64,000 nucleotides of DNA from Lewinellaceae bacterium (GCA_020636095.1 JACJYN010000004.1:1054001-1118000), one strand, 5' to 3'. Shown: positions 37,501 through 46,449, counted from the stretch's first letter. Numbers and translations are program-made. Notes: generated by a model from the letters alone, not told the origin.

Positions 37501-38253
37501 TTAAACGCTAACCACCTCATCCCTCCTGAACGTAAGATGCTCTCTACACCCAACGTATCCCAACTGATTTGTCAGCATCCGCGTACCGTTGATCTCAAAG
37601 TCAGGCACATTGCGGTGGCTGTGGCCGTAGATCCAGGCAGAGACATCCGACGCGGCAACAAACCAGGTTTTCTCCACACAGAAGGCGGGGTTGAGCACGC
37701 TTCCTTTAAACTGGTCGATGTTGCACTCGTTACTCGGCAGGTGGTGGGTGACAACCAGCTTCTTGCCTTCCTTCGCCACTTCCTTTTTCAGAAACTGAAA
37801 GGCGTTTTCGTGTAGGGCGTTGAAGTGGTTGACAGTGAACGGTTCGCCCTCGTATTTAATCTGGCGAAAGTCTGTCAGACTGCGGATGATCTCCCGGATG
37901 TTCTTGTTGATCAGCGACCACATCGTCGAAAAGATCAGCCTTACGCCTTGTGCCTCAATGGAAGTATTATTGACGAGGAAAACATTTTCTTTGATGGCCT
38001 CGAAAGTAGCCTGCAGGGCAGTAGCAACATCATACCCGCCGTAGTACTCGTGATTGCCAGGTAGGATATACACCGCCTCAAACTCATCCGCTACCCTACG
38101 GATGAAGTGATACGAATCGTAGTCATCGCCCAGGTAAAAACAGTCCCCGGCAACCACCAGTACCTCCGCTGAAGGGATCAGCGGGTTGGCCGCCAGCCAC
38201 CGGCGGTTTTCCAGGAATTCGAGGTGCAGGCCGGAGCAGTATTGGATTCTCAT
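37501..38253 (-). CDS. Metallophosphoesterase with altered first metal ligand
   Basis: 250 residues of the calcineurin-like metallophosphoesterase fold. Later motifs are intact: VVAGDCFYLGD, PGNHEYYGG, VVTHHLPS and IYGHSHRN. The first motif reads CSGLHLEF where the family has D-x-H (usually SDLHLEF): Asp is replaced by Gly, a one-base change (GAC to GGC). Loss of this metal ligand should impair binuclear metal binding. The ATG at 38253 begins MRIQYCSG; the open frame upstream is not family-like. It lies 38 bases from a truncated kinase remnant, suggesting decay of a two-gene module. Confidence 0.83.
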   Translation of the reverse strand: MRIQYCSGLHLEFLENRRWLAANPLIPSAEVLVVAGDCFYLGDDYDSYHFIRRVADEFEAVYILPGNHEYYGGYDVATALQATFEAIKENVFLVNNTSIEAQGVRLIFSTMWSLINKNIREIIRSLTDFRQIKYEGEPFTVNHFNALHENAFQFLKKEVAKEGKKLVVTHHLPSNECNIDQFKGSVLNPAFCVEKTWFVAASDVSAWIYGHSHRNVPDFEINGTRMLTNQLGYVGCREHLTFRRDEVVSV

Positions 38254-38460
38254 TTGGGGTTTTGGTTCAAAACAGGCTTTGGGGTGGGAATGGTTCCAAT
38301 AGGATGGATATAAGAGTATGGCCAACTAATCCAAAATGCTGGTTGCGGCCGAGAAACTATCTTTTCCAGCTGAACACAACCGTTTACTGAAATAAAACGC
38401 ACCTCCCCTTCTGTACTCCCTTATTTTGCAACCAGAGCAACAAACTTTTTCCTGCCAGCA

Positions 38461-38630
38461 TTGGACAACGTAGAGGCCACCTACGTCTGCGATGTCGACG
38501 CCAGAAGACAGGAAGCAGCCATCGGTAAGGTTGAGAAAGCTATGGGGAAAAAGCCCAAGGGGGAAAAAGATATGCGGCGCATCCACGAACAGCCGGACGT
38601 CGACGTCGTCTTCCACGCCACTCCCGGTAA
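38461..38630 (+). pseudogene. Fragment of a Gfo/Idh/MocA-family oxidoreductase gene
   Basis: The frame reads LDNVEATYVCDVDARRQEAA, then a KVEKAMGKKPKGEKDMRRI stretch and PDVDVVFHATP. This is the Rossmann-fold segment typical of Gfo/Idh/MocA dehydrogenases, where the last part is the PDVDAVxIATP motif. The family signal peptide and GxGxxG motif are missing upstream, and similarity stops after HATP. A 95-codon frame remains open by chance. The remnant may be left from a carbohydrate locus related to the sulfatase. Confidence 0.65.
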
Positions 38631-38790
38631 CGGGTTCTCCGAAATCCCGGACAACAGTCAATGTGGGCAACATTTCAACTATTCCCGTATCTTCGATACC
38701 GGGGAAATTGTAAACCCATCGGGCCTGGAAACGATAAACCACTTGTAATGCGGAACCAGGCTTATGGAGCCTCTCCCCAATAGATAATCA

Positions 38791-38817
38791 GTAGCCGGAC
38801 AGATTCACATTACAAAT
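38791..38817. repeat. 27-base dispersed repeat, copy 1
   Basis: GTAGCCGGACAGATTCACAT followed by TACAAAT; the copy at 53395-53421 differs at four positions. Confidence 0.55.
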
Positions 38818-38829
38818 AAAAACAAGCGT

Positions 38830-40275
38830 ATGCCCGTCAAATCACTCATTCTATTACTCGTGGCTCTATCTACCTTAAAGACAGATAAACAAGTACCGCT
38901 GCAATCCAAAAATCCGCAACCGCCTAACATCGTGCTCATTTTTGCCGACGACCTCGGCTACGGCGACCTGAGTTGCTACGGCCAGCGAAATTACGCCACT
39001 CCACACCTGGACAAAATGGCGGAAGAGGGCATCCGTTTCACCAACTTTTACGTTTCCCAGGCAGTATGTTCTGCCTCCAGGGCATCGCTGCTGACCGGCT
39101 GTTACGCCAACCGGGTGGGCGTCGCCGGAGCCTTTATGCCTACTGATTCCGTCGGCCTGCACCCGGAGGAAACGACCCTGGCTGAACTGGTGAAGCAGCG
39201 GGGTTACGCCACCGCTATCTATGGCAAATGGCACCTGGGGCATTTGCCAGAGTTCCTGCCCACCCGCCAGGGTTTCGATGAATACTTCGGCATCCCCTAT
39301 TCCAATGATATGTGGCCCCGGCATCCCAATAACGAAAACTTCAACTTCCCCGAATTGCCGGTGTTGGAAGGCGAAGAGGTAGCCCGCTACCTGCCGGATA
39401 ACCAGGACTCGCTCACAACCTGGTACACCCAACGGGCCGTAGGCTTTATCGAACGAAGCAAAGAACGGCCCTTCTTCCTTTATGTGGCCCATAGCATGCC
39501 TCACGTCCCCCTTTTTGTTTCGGATCAGTTCCGCGGCAAGTCGGGCGCCGGCTTGTACGGCGATGTGATCATGGAAATCGACTGGTCGGTTGGGCAGGTG
39601 ATGGCCGCCCTGCAACAACACGGGCTAGAAGAAAACACCCTGGTGATTTTCACCTCCGACAACGGCCCCTGGCTCTCCTACGGCGCCCACGGCGGCAGCG
39701 CCGGCCCCCTGCGGGAGGGAAAGGGGACCGTCTTTGAAGGCGGTGTCCGGGTGCCGTTCATCGCCAAATGGCCCGCAAAAATTCCCGCCGGGGTAATACA
39801 GGCGCAACCTGCCGCCACCATCGACCTCTTCCCCACCATCGCCCGGTGGCTCCAGGCAGATATGCCCGCTCATCCCGTAGATGGTAAAGACATCGCACCC
39901 CTGCTGTTGGCCGAGGAGGGGGCCCGGAATCCACACGAGGCGTATTTTTTCTACTATAAACAGAACGAACTGGAGGGGATGCTCAGCGGCGACGGGCGCT
40001 GGAAGCTCTATTTCCCCCATACCTACCGATCTTTGGAGGGCCGTCCGGGGCGGGACGATGGCCAGCCCATTCCCTACAATTACGGTGTAAAGGCCGGGCT
40101 GGAACTCTATGACTTACAGACAGATATTGGCGAGGCTACCGATGTGATCCGCACGCATGCTACGCAGGTGGAGGCCATGCAGGCCCTGGCGGATAGCTGC
40201 CGGATGGAACTGGGGGATGCCCTGACGGATAAAATCGGGAGGGGGCTGCGGCATCTTGGTATTTTGGGACAGTGA
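38830..40275 (+). CDS. Sulfatase (formylglycine-dependent arylsulfatase family)
   Basis: 481 residues; hydrolyses sulfate esters, probably of polysaccharides. The modification motif C-x-A-x-R is intact (Cys80 in VCSASRASLLTG), to be converted to formylglycine by an anaerobic or aerobic maturase not in this window. Metal ligands Asp40-Asp41 (IFADDLGYGD) and the AIYGKWHLG motif follow. The N-terminus is hydrophobic (LILLLVALSTL), so export is likely though the cleavage site is unclear. It lies opposite the fucose-type operon, and its substrate may be a sulfated fucose glycan (inference). Confidence 0.92.
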   Translation: MPVKSLILLLVALSTLKTDKQVPLQSKNPQPPNIVLIFADDLGYGDLSCYGQRNYATPHLDKMAEEGIRFTNFYVSQAVCSASRASLLTGCYANRVGVAGAFMPTDSVGLHPEETTLAELVKQRGYATAIYGKWHLGHLPEFLPTRQGFDEYFGIPYSNDMWPRHPNNENFNFPELPVLEGEEVARYLPDNQDSLTTWYTQRAVGFIERSKERPFFLYVAHSMPHVPLFVSDQFRGKSGAGLYGDVIMEIDWSVGQVMAALQQHGLEENTLVIFTSDNGPWLSYGAHGGSAGPLREGKGTVFEGGVRVPFIAKWPAKIPAGVIQAQPAATIDLFPTIARWLQADMPAHPVDGKDIAPLLLAEEGARNPHEAYFFYYKQNELEGMLSGDGRWKLYFPHTYRSLEGRPGRDDGQPIPYNYGVKAGLELYDLQTDIGEATDVIRTHATQVEAMQALADSCRMELGDALTDKIGRGLRHLGILGQ

Positions 40276-40352
40276 TATAAGGCCGGCTAAGTAAGTGCTT
40301 GGACACAATATTAGCCGAACCCATGCTGCTTCGAAAGCAAAGTGCTAAATTA

Positions 40353-40694
40353 TCAGGGAAGCTGAAAAATCTGATCCATCAGCACCCACTTTTGCCCCTC
40401 TTCGGCCCAGGGCAGCGGTTGCTGAAAGCTCCACATCAGCTGTTCCCATTCCTGCACCTTCGGATGGGTGGCGTCGAGGCGCTCTTTTGCCTTAAAGCTG
40501 AATTGCTCTGAAACTTCCATGATCATAAACAGGCGGTTGCCGGTTCGGTAAATTTCCATCAACTCAATGCCAGAAGCTTTGATGCTATCCAGCACTTCCG
40601 GCCAGGCGCCTTCCGGGCTGTGGAACCATTCGTACTGCCGGATCAATTCAGAGTCGTCTTTCAGGTCGAGGGCAAGGCAATATTTTTTTCTCAT
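40353..40694 (-). CDS. DUF718 sugar mutarotase (rhamnose/fucose type)
   Basis: 113 residues of the DUF718/COG3254 family, which interconverts alpha and beta anomers of L-rhamnose or L-fucose. It has the family opening (YCLALDLKDDSELIRQYEW), a mid EIYRTGNRLFMIMEV strand and the terminal WVLMDQIF pattern. The ATG at 40694 gives the normal length. It is the last gene of a four-gene minus-strand operon (11 bases after the SDR gene). The COG3254 and COG3618 pairing favours L-fucose over rhamnose. Confidence 0.85.
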   Translation of the reverse strand: MRKKYCLALDLKDDSELIRQYEWFHSPEGAWPEVLDSIKASGIELMEIYRTGNRLFMIMEVSEQFSFKAKERLDATHPKVQEWEQLMWSFQQPLPWAEEGQKWVLMDQIFQLP

Positions 40695-40705
40695 ATTGGT
40701 GAACT

Positions 40706-41491
40706 TCAGGTTAAAGAGCGGTCCAGGTGAACGTACCCCCCATCCACAATGATCCACTGGCCGGTGGTGTGGCTCGACCTGGCTGACAGCAGGAATACCA
40801 CCATATCGGCGATCTCTGCTTTGGTAGTCATGCGTTTTTCCAGAGGAATCTTGCCGGTGATCTCCTTCCTTTTCGCTTCCGGGTCATCAAAAGCCGTATT
40901 CAACCAGTTTTCGTACAGCGGGGTCAGTACTTCGGCCGGCAGTACGGCGTTCACCCGAATCCCGTAAGGCAGCAATTCGGCGGCCCATTCTCGGGCCAAG
41001 GCCAATTGGGCGCCTTTGGCGGCGGCGTAGCCCGAGGTCTGGCCTTGTCCGGTTAGCGCTACTTTAGAACTAATATTCACGATGGCGCCCCGGCTTTCCT
41101 TCAAATAGGGCAAAGCGAAATGCACCAGGCTGTAATAATGAAGGAGGTTTTTGTGAAGAGAGGAGAGGAAGCCTTCAGGGCTGCCATTCTCAAGCCCTAC
41201 GCCATCGTTGACCCCGGCGTTATTGACAATGCCGTCGATCCGCCCAAAGCGGCTGATGGTTTGTTCCACCACCGCCTGGCACTGGCTCGGCTCCGCCAGG
41301 TCGCCGGCAATGAATGAGGCGGAGCGCCCGGTAGCCAGCAGTTCTTTTACAAGTTGTTCGGATGCCGCCACCGAGCGGGAGGCGATAACCGGAATGGCGC
41401 CTTCCGCAGCCAGCGAACGGCTGACCCCTTCTCCGATACCCTTGGAACCGCCGGTGACAATAAAGACTTTATCTTTGAGCATGAGGTCCAT
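40706..41491 (-). CDS. SDR oxidoreductase, L-fucose dehydrogenase-like
   Basis: Short-chain dehydrogenase/reductase, 261 residues, NAD(P)-dependent and cytoplasmic. Cofactor motif TGGSKGIGEG (about 13-22), NNAG (90-93), catalytic Ser141/142, Tyr155 and Lys159 (SGYAAAKG). The opening MDLMLKDKVFIVTGGSKGIG and AIPVIASRS resemble L-fucose dehydrogenases of the oxidative pathway. It lies 3 bases after the amidohydrolase gene, so translational coupling is probable. Another sugar or alcohol substrate is possible. Confidence 0.82.
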   Translation of the reverse strand: MDLMLKDKVFIVTGGSKGIGEGVSRSLAAEGAIPVIASRSVAASEQLVKELLATGRSASFIAGDLAEPSQCQAVVEQTISRFGRIDGIVNNAGVNDGVGLENGSPEGFLSSLHKNLLHYYSLVHFALPYLKESRGAIVNISSKVALTGQGQTSGYAAAKGAQLALAREWAAELLPYGIRVNAVLPAEVLTPLYENWLNTAFDDPEAKRKEITGKIPLEKRMTTKAEIADMVVFLLSARSSHTTGQWIIVDGGYVHLDRSLT

Positions 41492-41494
41492 ATC

Positions 41495-42328
41495 CTATGC
41501 ATTAAGTTGATAAAATTCGATGGCATTGTCCGCCCATACTTTTTGTTTGGCCTCCTCCGAAAGCGGCTCCATGAAGCGTTCAAGGATGCCTTTCACCTGG
41601 CCGTACTCCGCTGCCAGTAGACAGACGGGCCAGTCTGAACCGAACATCAGCCGCCCGGGCCCGAAGCACTCAAAGAGGTGGCTCAGGTAAGGTACAAAGT
41701 CCTCGTACTTCCAACCGCTCCAGTTGGCTTCCGTCACCATTCCCGAGACTTTGCACCATACGTTCGGCAAAACAGCCATTGCCTTCATTAGTACCGCCCA
41801 GCCATCGAAAAAGCCGTCTTTGATGTAAGGTTTGGCCAGATGATCGATCACGAATTGCTGGTTGGGGAACCGTTTTGCCAGCTCCAGTGCCGCTCCAAGC
41901 TGATGTGGAAAAACCAATAGGTCGAAGGTAAAATCAAAAGAGGCCAGCACCTGCATGCCCGTCAACCACTTCGGGCGCAGTAAAAAATTGACATCTTCTT
42001 CCATTTGCACATTATACCGAAAACCTTTAATGGCTGGAAATTGCCTGTAATAATCCAGGCGGGTGGAAAGTTGGCCCGCCCGCAGGTCGAGCCAGCCGAC
42101 TACTCCTTTGATAAAATGAAACTCGCGGGCAAGCTCCAGCAAAAAACTGTTTTCCAACTCGCTGCCCCTCGCCTCCACCGCCACGCATCCGTCAATTCCA
42201 TTCTGGCGGAAAAGGATTTCCAGGCCAGGTGGCATAAAATCGCGTTGCAATAGATTGAGTTCCTCGTTGATCCAGGCGTACGCGCTGGAATTGTAGCGCC
42301 AAAAGTGCTGGTGTGCGTCTATGGTCAT
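41495..42328 (-). CDS. Amidohydrolase, L-fuconolactonase-like (COG3618)
   Basis: 277 residues, TIM-barrel metal-dependent hydrolase. The HxH motif is in the opening MTIDAHQHFW (His6, His8), followed by FVIDHLAKPYI and MFGSDWPVCL (catalytic Asp). COG3618 members hydrolyse sugar lactones such as L-fucono-1,5-lactone. The ATG at 42328 is chosen because the domain starts there. It lies between the GDPD gene (20 bases) and the SDR gene (3 bases). With the SDR and mutarotase it supplies the first steps from L-fucose to L-fuconate. Confidence 0.85.
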   Translation of the reverse strand: MTIDAHQHFWRYNSSAYAWINEELNLLQRDFMPPGLEILFRQNGIDGCVAVEARGSELENSFLLELAREFHFIKGVVGWLDLRAGQLSTRLDYYRQFPAIKGFRYNVQMEEDVNFLLRPKWLTGMQVLASFDFTFDLLVFPHQLGAALELAKRFPNQQFVIDHLAKPYIKDGFFDGWAVLMKAMAVLPNVWCKVSGMVTEANWSGWKYEDFVPYLSHLFECFGPGRLMFGSDWPVCLLAAEYGQVKGILERFMEPLSEEAKQKVWADNAIEFYQLNA

Positions 42329-42348
42329 TGGATGATGTTTGTTGCCAT

Positions 42349-43260
42349 TCACTCCACGTCCCCGATCCAATTTGGATAATCTGTAATGATCCCGTCTACC
42401 CCCAGAGCGATCAACGCCTTCATTGCTGTGGTGTCATTGACTGTCCAGGGAATGATGGCCATGCCCTTTTTGTGCACGGTGTCCACCACATTGGCGGCCA
42501 CCAGTTTATAATAGGGGCTGTAAACATCAGGAGTGTAACCCAGCTCTTCCAGGTTGGCGGCCACCCCGTGCGGGTTGTCGATCAGCAGAGCGGTAAACAC
42601 CGATGGGGCCAGCCGGTGGAGGTGTTGCAGAGGGCGGACATCGAAAGACTGCAGGCAGCAACGCTCTTTGATACCCAGGCGGGTGATCTCCTCCAGCACC
42701 AGCCGGGCGAAGGCTTCCGGGCCAGGGGTTTTGACGCCGTCGTAGTCGGGCTCGATCTTGATCTCTATGTTATAGCGTGGCCTGGCGCGCCCTTTTTCAT
42801 CGCAATACTGATCTACGGCCTGCACCACCTCACTTAGCAGAGGTTTGTGAGCAGGCTGTGCCTTTTGCCCGGGAAAACGTTCATTACCCCGGCTGCCACA
42901 GTCGTACCGGCGAATAGAATCGTAGGGCATCTGATAGAGCAGCAATTGCTGCTCCTCGCTCTCGGCCACCGGGCGCCCATCCGGATGGCTGCAGATGTGA
43001 TGAGACATCCAGGGCTCGTGAGAAACCACCAGCAGGCTGTCCCGGCTCACCGCCAGGTCCAGTTCCAGGGTTTTCACCTGGGGGTATTCCAGTGCCTTGA
43101 GAAAGGCCGGCACGGTATTTTCGGGCAACAGGCCCCGTGCGCCGCGGTGGCCCTGCCAGTCGAAGGCGGCTGCTTTTTCAGGATTCATATTTTTTTGGGT
43201 TGCCGGTTCGGAACAGGAAAATAATAAGGACAGAAAGCCCACGATTAATAGAAAACGCAT
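42349..43260 (-). CDS. Glycerophosphodiester phosphodiesterase, lipoprotein
   Basis: 303 residues. Lipoprotein signal (VGFLSLLFSCSE, Cys16), then a GDPD TIM barrel: HRGARGLLPENTVPAFLKAL, ELDLAVSRDSLLVVSHEPW and a C-terminal PWTVND motif. It cleaves glycerophosphodiesters to glycerol-3-phosphate and an alcohol, probably in the periplasm. It heads an operon with the fucose-type genes, an odd companion; the glycerol-3-phosphate it makes could feed GlpD (17.2-18.8 kb), but that is inference. Confidence 0.9.
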   Translation of the reverse strand: MRFLLIVGFLSLLFSCSEPATQKNMNPEKAAAFDWQGHRGARGLLPENTVPAFLKALEYPQVKTLELDLAVSRDSLLVVSHEPWMSHHICSHPDGRPVAESEEQQLLLYQMPYDSIRRYDCGSRGNERFPGQKAQPAHKPLLSEVVQAVDQYCDEKGRARPRYNIEIKIEPDYDGVKTPGPEAFARLVLEEITRLGIKERCCLQSFDVRPLQHLHRLAPSVFTALLIDNPHGVAANLEELGYTPDVYSPYYKLVAANVVDTVHKKGMAIIPWTVNDTTAMKALIALGVDGIITDYPNWIGDVE

Positions 43261-43404
43261 GCGTTCGAGTTTGGGGTAAATGTAAGCCTTTTGTAACTAT
43301 TGAGCAATTCACAGTTCGCAATTCGCTAATGCCTGTAGAGTCGCCGGATGAGATAGCTTTGCCCGGAAAATGTTATTTTCAATTTTTGATACTAAAGCTT
43401 TTGT

Positions 43405-46400
43405 ATGAAAACGCTTTTACGCACCTCCCAACGCTACGGTAAATTGGCTCTGAAGCTCCTGTTTCCTGCCCTCGCTTTCAATAACGTCAAGGCCCGGGAA
43501 CTTTGTCAAGCTACCTTTGCGCTAAGCTGCTTTTTGCTGGGTACGGCCTCCCAGCTTACTGCCCAGATTCCGGCCAACCCCATCGGAGCCAACCCGTTTT
43601 CGCTGCAATGGAACCAAATTGAAACCAACCGGGTGCAGGTGATCTTCCCTCAGGGCCTTGAAGCGGCCGGCCAGCGAGTGGCGAATGTGGTGCACTATCT
43701 GTGGGATAACAATACCGAATCGATAGGAAACGGCCGGCAAAAAGTAACGATCCTGCTTCAAAACCAGACGATCATCCCCAATGGGTTTGTCACCGTTGGC
43801 CCTTTCCGGTCCGAATTTAATATGACCCCTCCCCAGTTTAATAATACCACCGACTGGCTGGATGTACTGGCCATTCACGAATACCGGCATGTCCAGCAGT
43901 TTGGGAATTTAAAAAAAGGATTGACCAAACTGGTAAAAACCATCTCCGGTTCCTGGGGTTGGGGCGGCCTGTTTGGATTGGCGTTGCCGCGGTGGTACCT
44001 GGAAGGAGACGCCACCGCGACAGAAACTGCCCTCACCGCTTCGGGCAGGGGCCGCCTGCCTGCTTTCGAGATGGAATACCGTTCCCTCATCTTACAGAGC
44101 CTGCCCTATTCTTACGAAAAAGCAGCCGCCGGTTCGCTGAAGGATTTTGTTCCCGACTGGTACAATCTCGGTTATTTCATGACGGCTTATGCCCGTAAAG
44201 AATTCGGAAGGGAGGTATGGGCGGACGTAGCCGACGACGCCACCCGCTACCGGGGGCTCTTTTACCCCTTCAGCAAAAGCCTGAAAAAAAAGACGGGGCT
44301 GAACACCCGTGAATTATATCAGAATACAATCCAAAGCCTGGAAAGGGAATGGGTAAGGGAGGAAAAGAAAAAGCCCTCCTCCTCCGGAAAACAGGTTAAT
44401 AAACAACCCAAAAAGAATATCACCGATTACACCCATCCGCAGTACCTGAACGAGGAAACGCTCGTGATGGCTAAAAGGGGTTTCGACCTGGTGCCGGTGT
44501 ACATCAGGGCCGGGCCCGATGGCCAGGAAGAAAAACTCACCGAACCGGGTATCCTACTGGACCCATTAAATTCCACCTTGTCACTGGCAGATGGCCAGCT
44601 ATGCTGGGCGGAGATCGGTTATGACCCTCGCTGGCGGAATAAAAACTTCTCCATCGTTCGCAGTTACAACCTGGCTACGGGGCAGAAGAAAAAACTGACT
44701 TCCCGAACCAAATATTTTTCCCCGGCCCTTTCTTCCGATGCACAGCGGATCGTAGCGGTTGAAGCGGCTGAAAGCATGGAATACAACCTGGTTATCCTGG
44801 ATGCGGCAACCGGGGCGCTCCTCCACAAATTGCCCAATCCGGGCCATTACTATTATACTTTCCCTCAGTGGACGGGGGATGGCCGGCACATCGTCGTGGT
44901 CGCCCAAAAAGGGGAAACCAATGGATTGCAAATGATCCACTGGGAAACCGGCGTAATGGAATGGCTTACCCAGCCGTCCAATCAGCAGATAAGCCACCCC
45001 TGTGCAAAAGGGGAATACCTCTATTTCTCCGGCGCCTTCACCGGTATCAACAACATCTTTGCCCTGAGCCTGAAAGACAAAACGCTTTTTCAGCTCACTA
45101 GCTCCTCCCTGGGCGTTTTTCAGCCGGCTATTTCTCCCAACGGAGAGAAGCTGGCCTACACTGAATTCCACCCCCGAGGGTATAACGTCTTTGAAGTGAA
45201 GCTGGATCAGGCATTATGGCAGGCCTACGATGCGGGTAGCCCCGCTGTTTTCCCGTATGCCGAAGCATTGGAAGAACAGGAAGGGGGCAGCATTGTAGAA
45301 AAAGTAGGAAAAGAAGTGTTCCCGGTCAAAAAATTCAACAAGCTGAGTGGGATCATTAACCCCCACAGCTGGCTTCCTTATTTCGATCCTCCTACCTACG
45401 GCGCCAGTATTCTTTCTGATAATAAATTCGGCACCCTTTCCATGGAAGCCGGCGCCTTTTACAATGTCAATGAAAAAGATGGGGCCTTTCAGGCCGGAGC
45501 ATCCTATGCCGAACTCTATCCGGTCATCAATGCCAGTTACCGTCTGGCAAACCGGTCTGCTGTTATTTACAATTTTTCTTCTGCGAATGACACCACTGTT
45601 TATGCCAACACCTATGTTGAAGGATGGAGGGAAAACCGGGTTTCCGGTGGGTTGGCCCTGCCTTTGAATTTAACCCGGGGCAATTTTTTTAACAGCCTTA
45701 CCCTGCGGGCTGATTACCAAAACATCGGGTTGAACGTAGACGGCAATTTTGATGATCCGGGAAATTCGCGGGACACTTTGCTGATCGAAAACGGAAGGTT
45801 GGAAGAACTGGGTTTCTTGTTTCGGGAACCCCTGCAAACCACCTCCCTCCATGCCACGGACCTGCGCCTGATCTTTCGAAGTTTTCGCCGGACGGCCCTC
45901 CAGCATCTCAACCCCCGGTTAGGGCTCAATCTGGATGTGCGGTATCGGAGTACTTTTGGCAATACGGCTTATCAGGGCGATGTATTGCTGGGCAGAGCAG
46001 ACCTCTTTCTGCCCGGGTTAAGCCGCAACCACAGCCTGGTGATCAACACCATGTACCTGCGGCAGGATGTACTCGACAACTACCGGTTTCCCAATTTATT
46101 CATCTATCCGCGAGGCTATGATCGCGTATTTGGGGACGAGGTATTCAAATTGGGATTCAACTATCACCTGCCGCTCTTCTATCCCGACCGGGCCCTGAGT
46201 GGGTTGGCCTTCCTCAAAAGGGTAAAAGCCAATGTATTTTATGACCAGGCCTGGTTAAATGCGGATTCCCCCTTTACGAACACCTGGGTTCAAAGCGCTA
46301 CCGGATTGGAGCTGACTTTTGATGTGCGATTCCTCCGTTTGCTGGAAATTGATTTCGGCCTTCGCTATAGTTACGTGCTGGGAGATGACTTCCTGCCGGA

Positions 46401-46449
46401 TGGCGGCCGGCATCAGTTCGATTTCTTGTTGTTGAGTATTTCGGAGTAG
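43405..46449 (+). CDS. HEYRH metallopeptidase, beta-propeller and barrel fusion
   Basis: 1014 residues, three parts. (1) About 60-320: gluzincin-like peptidase region with HEYRH (His158-Glu159-xx-His162) and a downstream Glu200 in WYLEGDATATE. (2) About 345-640: PD40/TolB-like propeller blades (for example YYYTFPQWTGDGRHIVVV, FQPAISPNGEKLAYTEF). (3) About 660-1014: strand-rich region ending in an aromatic, barrel-like C-terminus (FDFLLLSISE). The signal region is long: the hydrophobic segment spans about 33-54, ending TAQ. Secreted or outer-membrane location is inferred. I do not recognise a named family for the whole chain. Confidence 0.78.
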   Translation: MKTLLRTSQRYGKLALKLLFPALAFNNVKARELCQATFALSCFLLGTASQLTAQIPANPIGANPFSLQWNQIETNRVQVIFPQGLEAAGQRVANVVHYLWDNNTESIGNGRQKVTILLQNQTIIPNGFVTVGPFRSEFNMTPPQFNNTTDWLDVLAIHEYRHVQQFGNLKKGLTKLVKTISGSWGWGGLFGLALPRWYLEGDATATETALTASGRGRLPAFEMEYRSLILQSLPYSYEKAAAGSLKDFVPDWYNLGYFMTAYARKEFGREVWADVADDATRYRGLFYPFSKSLKKKTGLNTRELYQNTIQSLEREWVREEKKKPSSSGKQVNKQPKKNITDYTHPQYLNEETLVMAKRGFDLVPVYIRAGPDGQEEKLTEPGILLDPLNSTLSLADGQLCWAEIGYDPRWRNKNFSIVRSYNLATGQKKKLTSRTKYFSPALSSDAQRIVAVEAAESMEYNLVILDAATGALLHKLPNPGHYYYTFPQWTGDGRHIVVVAQKGETNGLQMIHWETGVMEWLTQPSNQQISHPCAKGEYLYFSGAFTGINNIFALSLKDKTLFQLTSSSLGVFQPAISPNGEKLAYTEFHPRGYNVFEVKLDQALWQAYDAGSPAVFPYAEALEEQEGGSIVEKVGKEVFPVKKFNKLSGIINPHSWLPYFDPPTYGASILSDNKFGTLSMEAGAFYNVNEKDGAFQAGASYAELYPVINASYRLANRSAVIYNFSSANDTTVYANTYVEGWRENRVSGGLALPLNLTRGNFFNSLTLRADYQNIGLNVDGNFDDPGNSRDTLLIENGRLEELGFLFREPLQTTSLHATDLRLIFRSFRRTALQHLNPRLGLNLDVRYRSTFGNTAYQGDVLLGRADLFLPGLSRNHSLVINTMYLRQDVLDNYRFPNLFIYPRGYDRVFGDEVFKLGFNYHLPLFYPDRALSGLAFLKRVKANVFYDQAWLNADSPFTNTWVQSATGLELTFDVRFLRLLEIDFGLRYSYVLGDDFLPDGGRHQFDFLLLSISE

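Larger units (their letters stand above)
38254..38829. other. 576-bp gap between metallophosphoesterase and sulfatase genes
   Basis: Contains the Gfo/Idh/MocA remnant (38461-38630), about 200 bases either side without recognisable genes, and one copy of a 27-base repeat (38791-38817). Open frames across it are antisense to or run through the remnant. Confidence 0.6.

Noticed and set aside
38461..38748. Complete 95-residue protein
   Set aside because: Only the first 57 codons are homologous (Gfo/Idh/MocA); the rest is unrelated, and the start is TTG inside the domain, so it is a remnant.
41208..41510. Plus-strand frame opposite the SDR gene
   Set aside because: It is antisense to a fully recognised SDR with all catalytic residues.
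43405..46449. T9SS sorting domain at the C-terminus of the peptidase/propeller fusion
   Set aside because: The end reads as an aromatic barrel strand, without the sorting-domain Gly/Lys-rich pattern.
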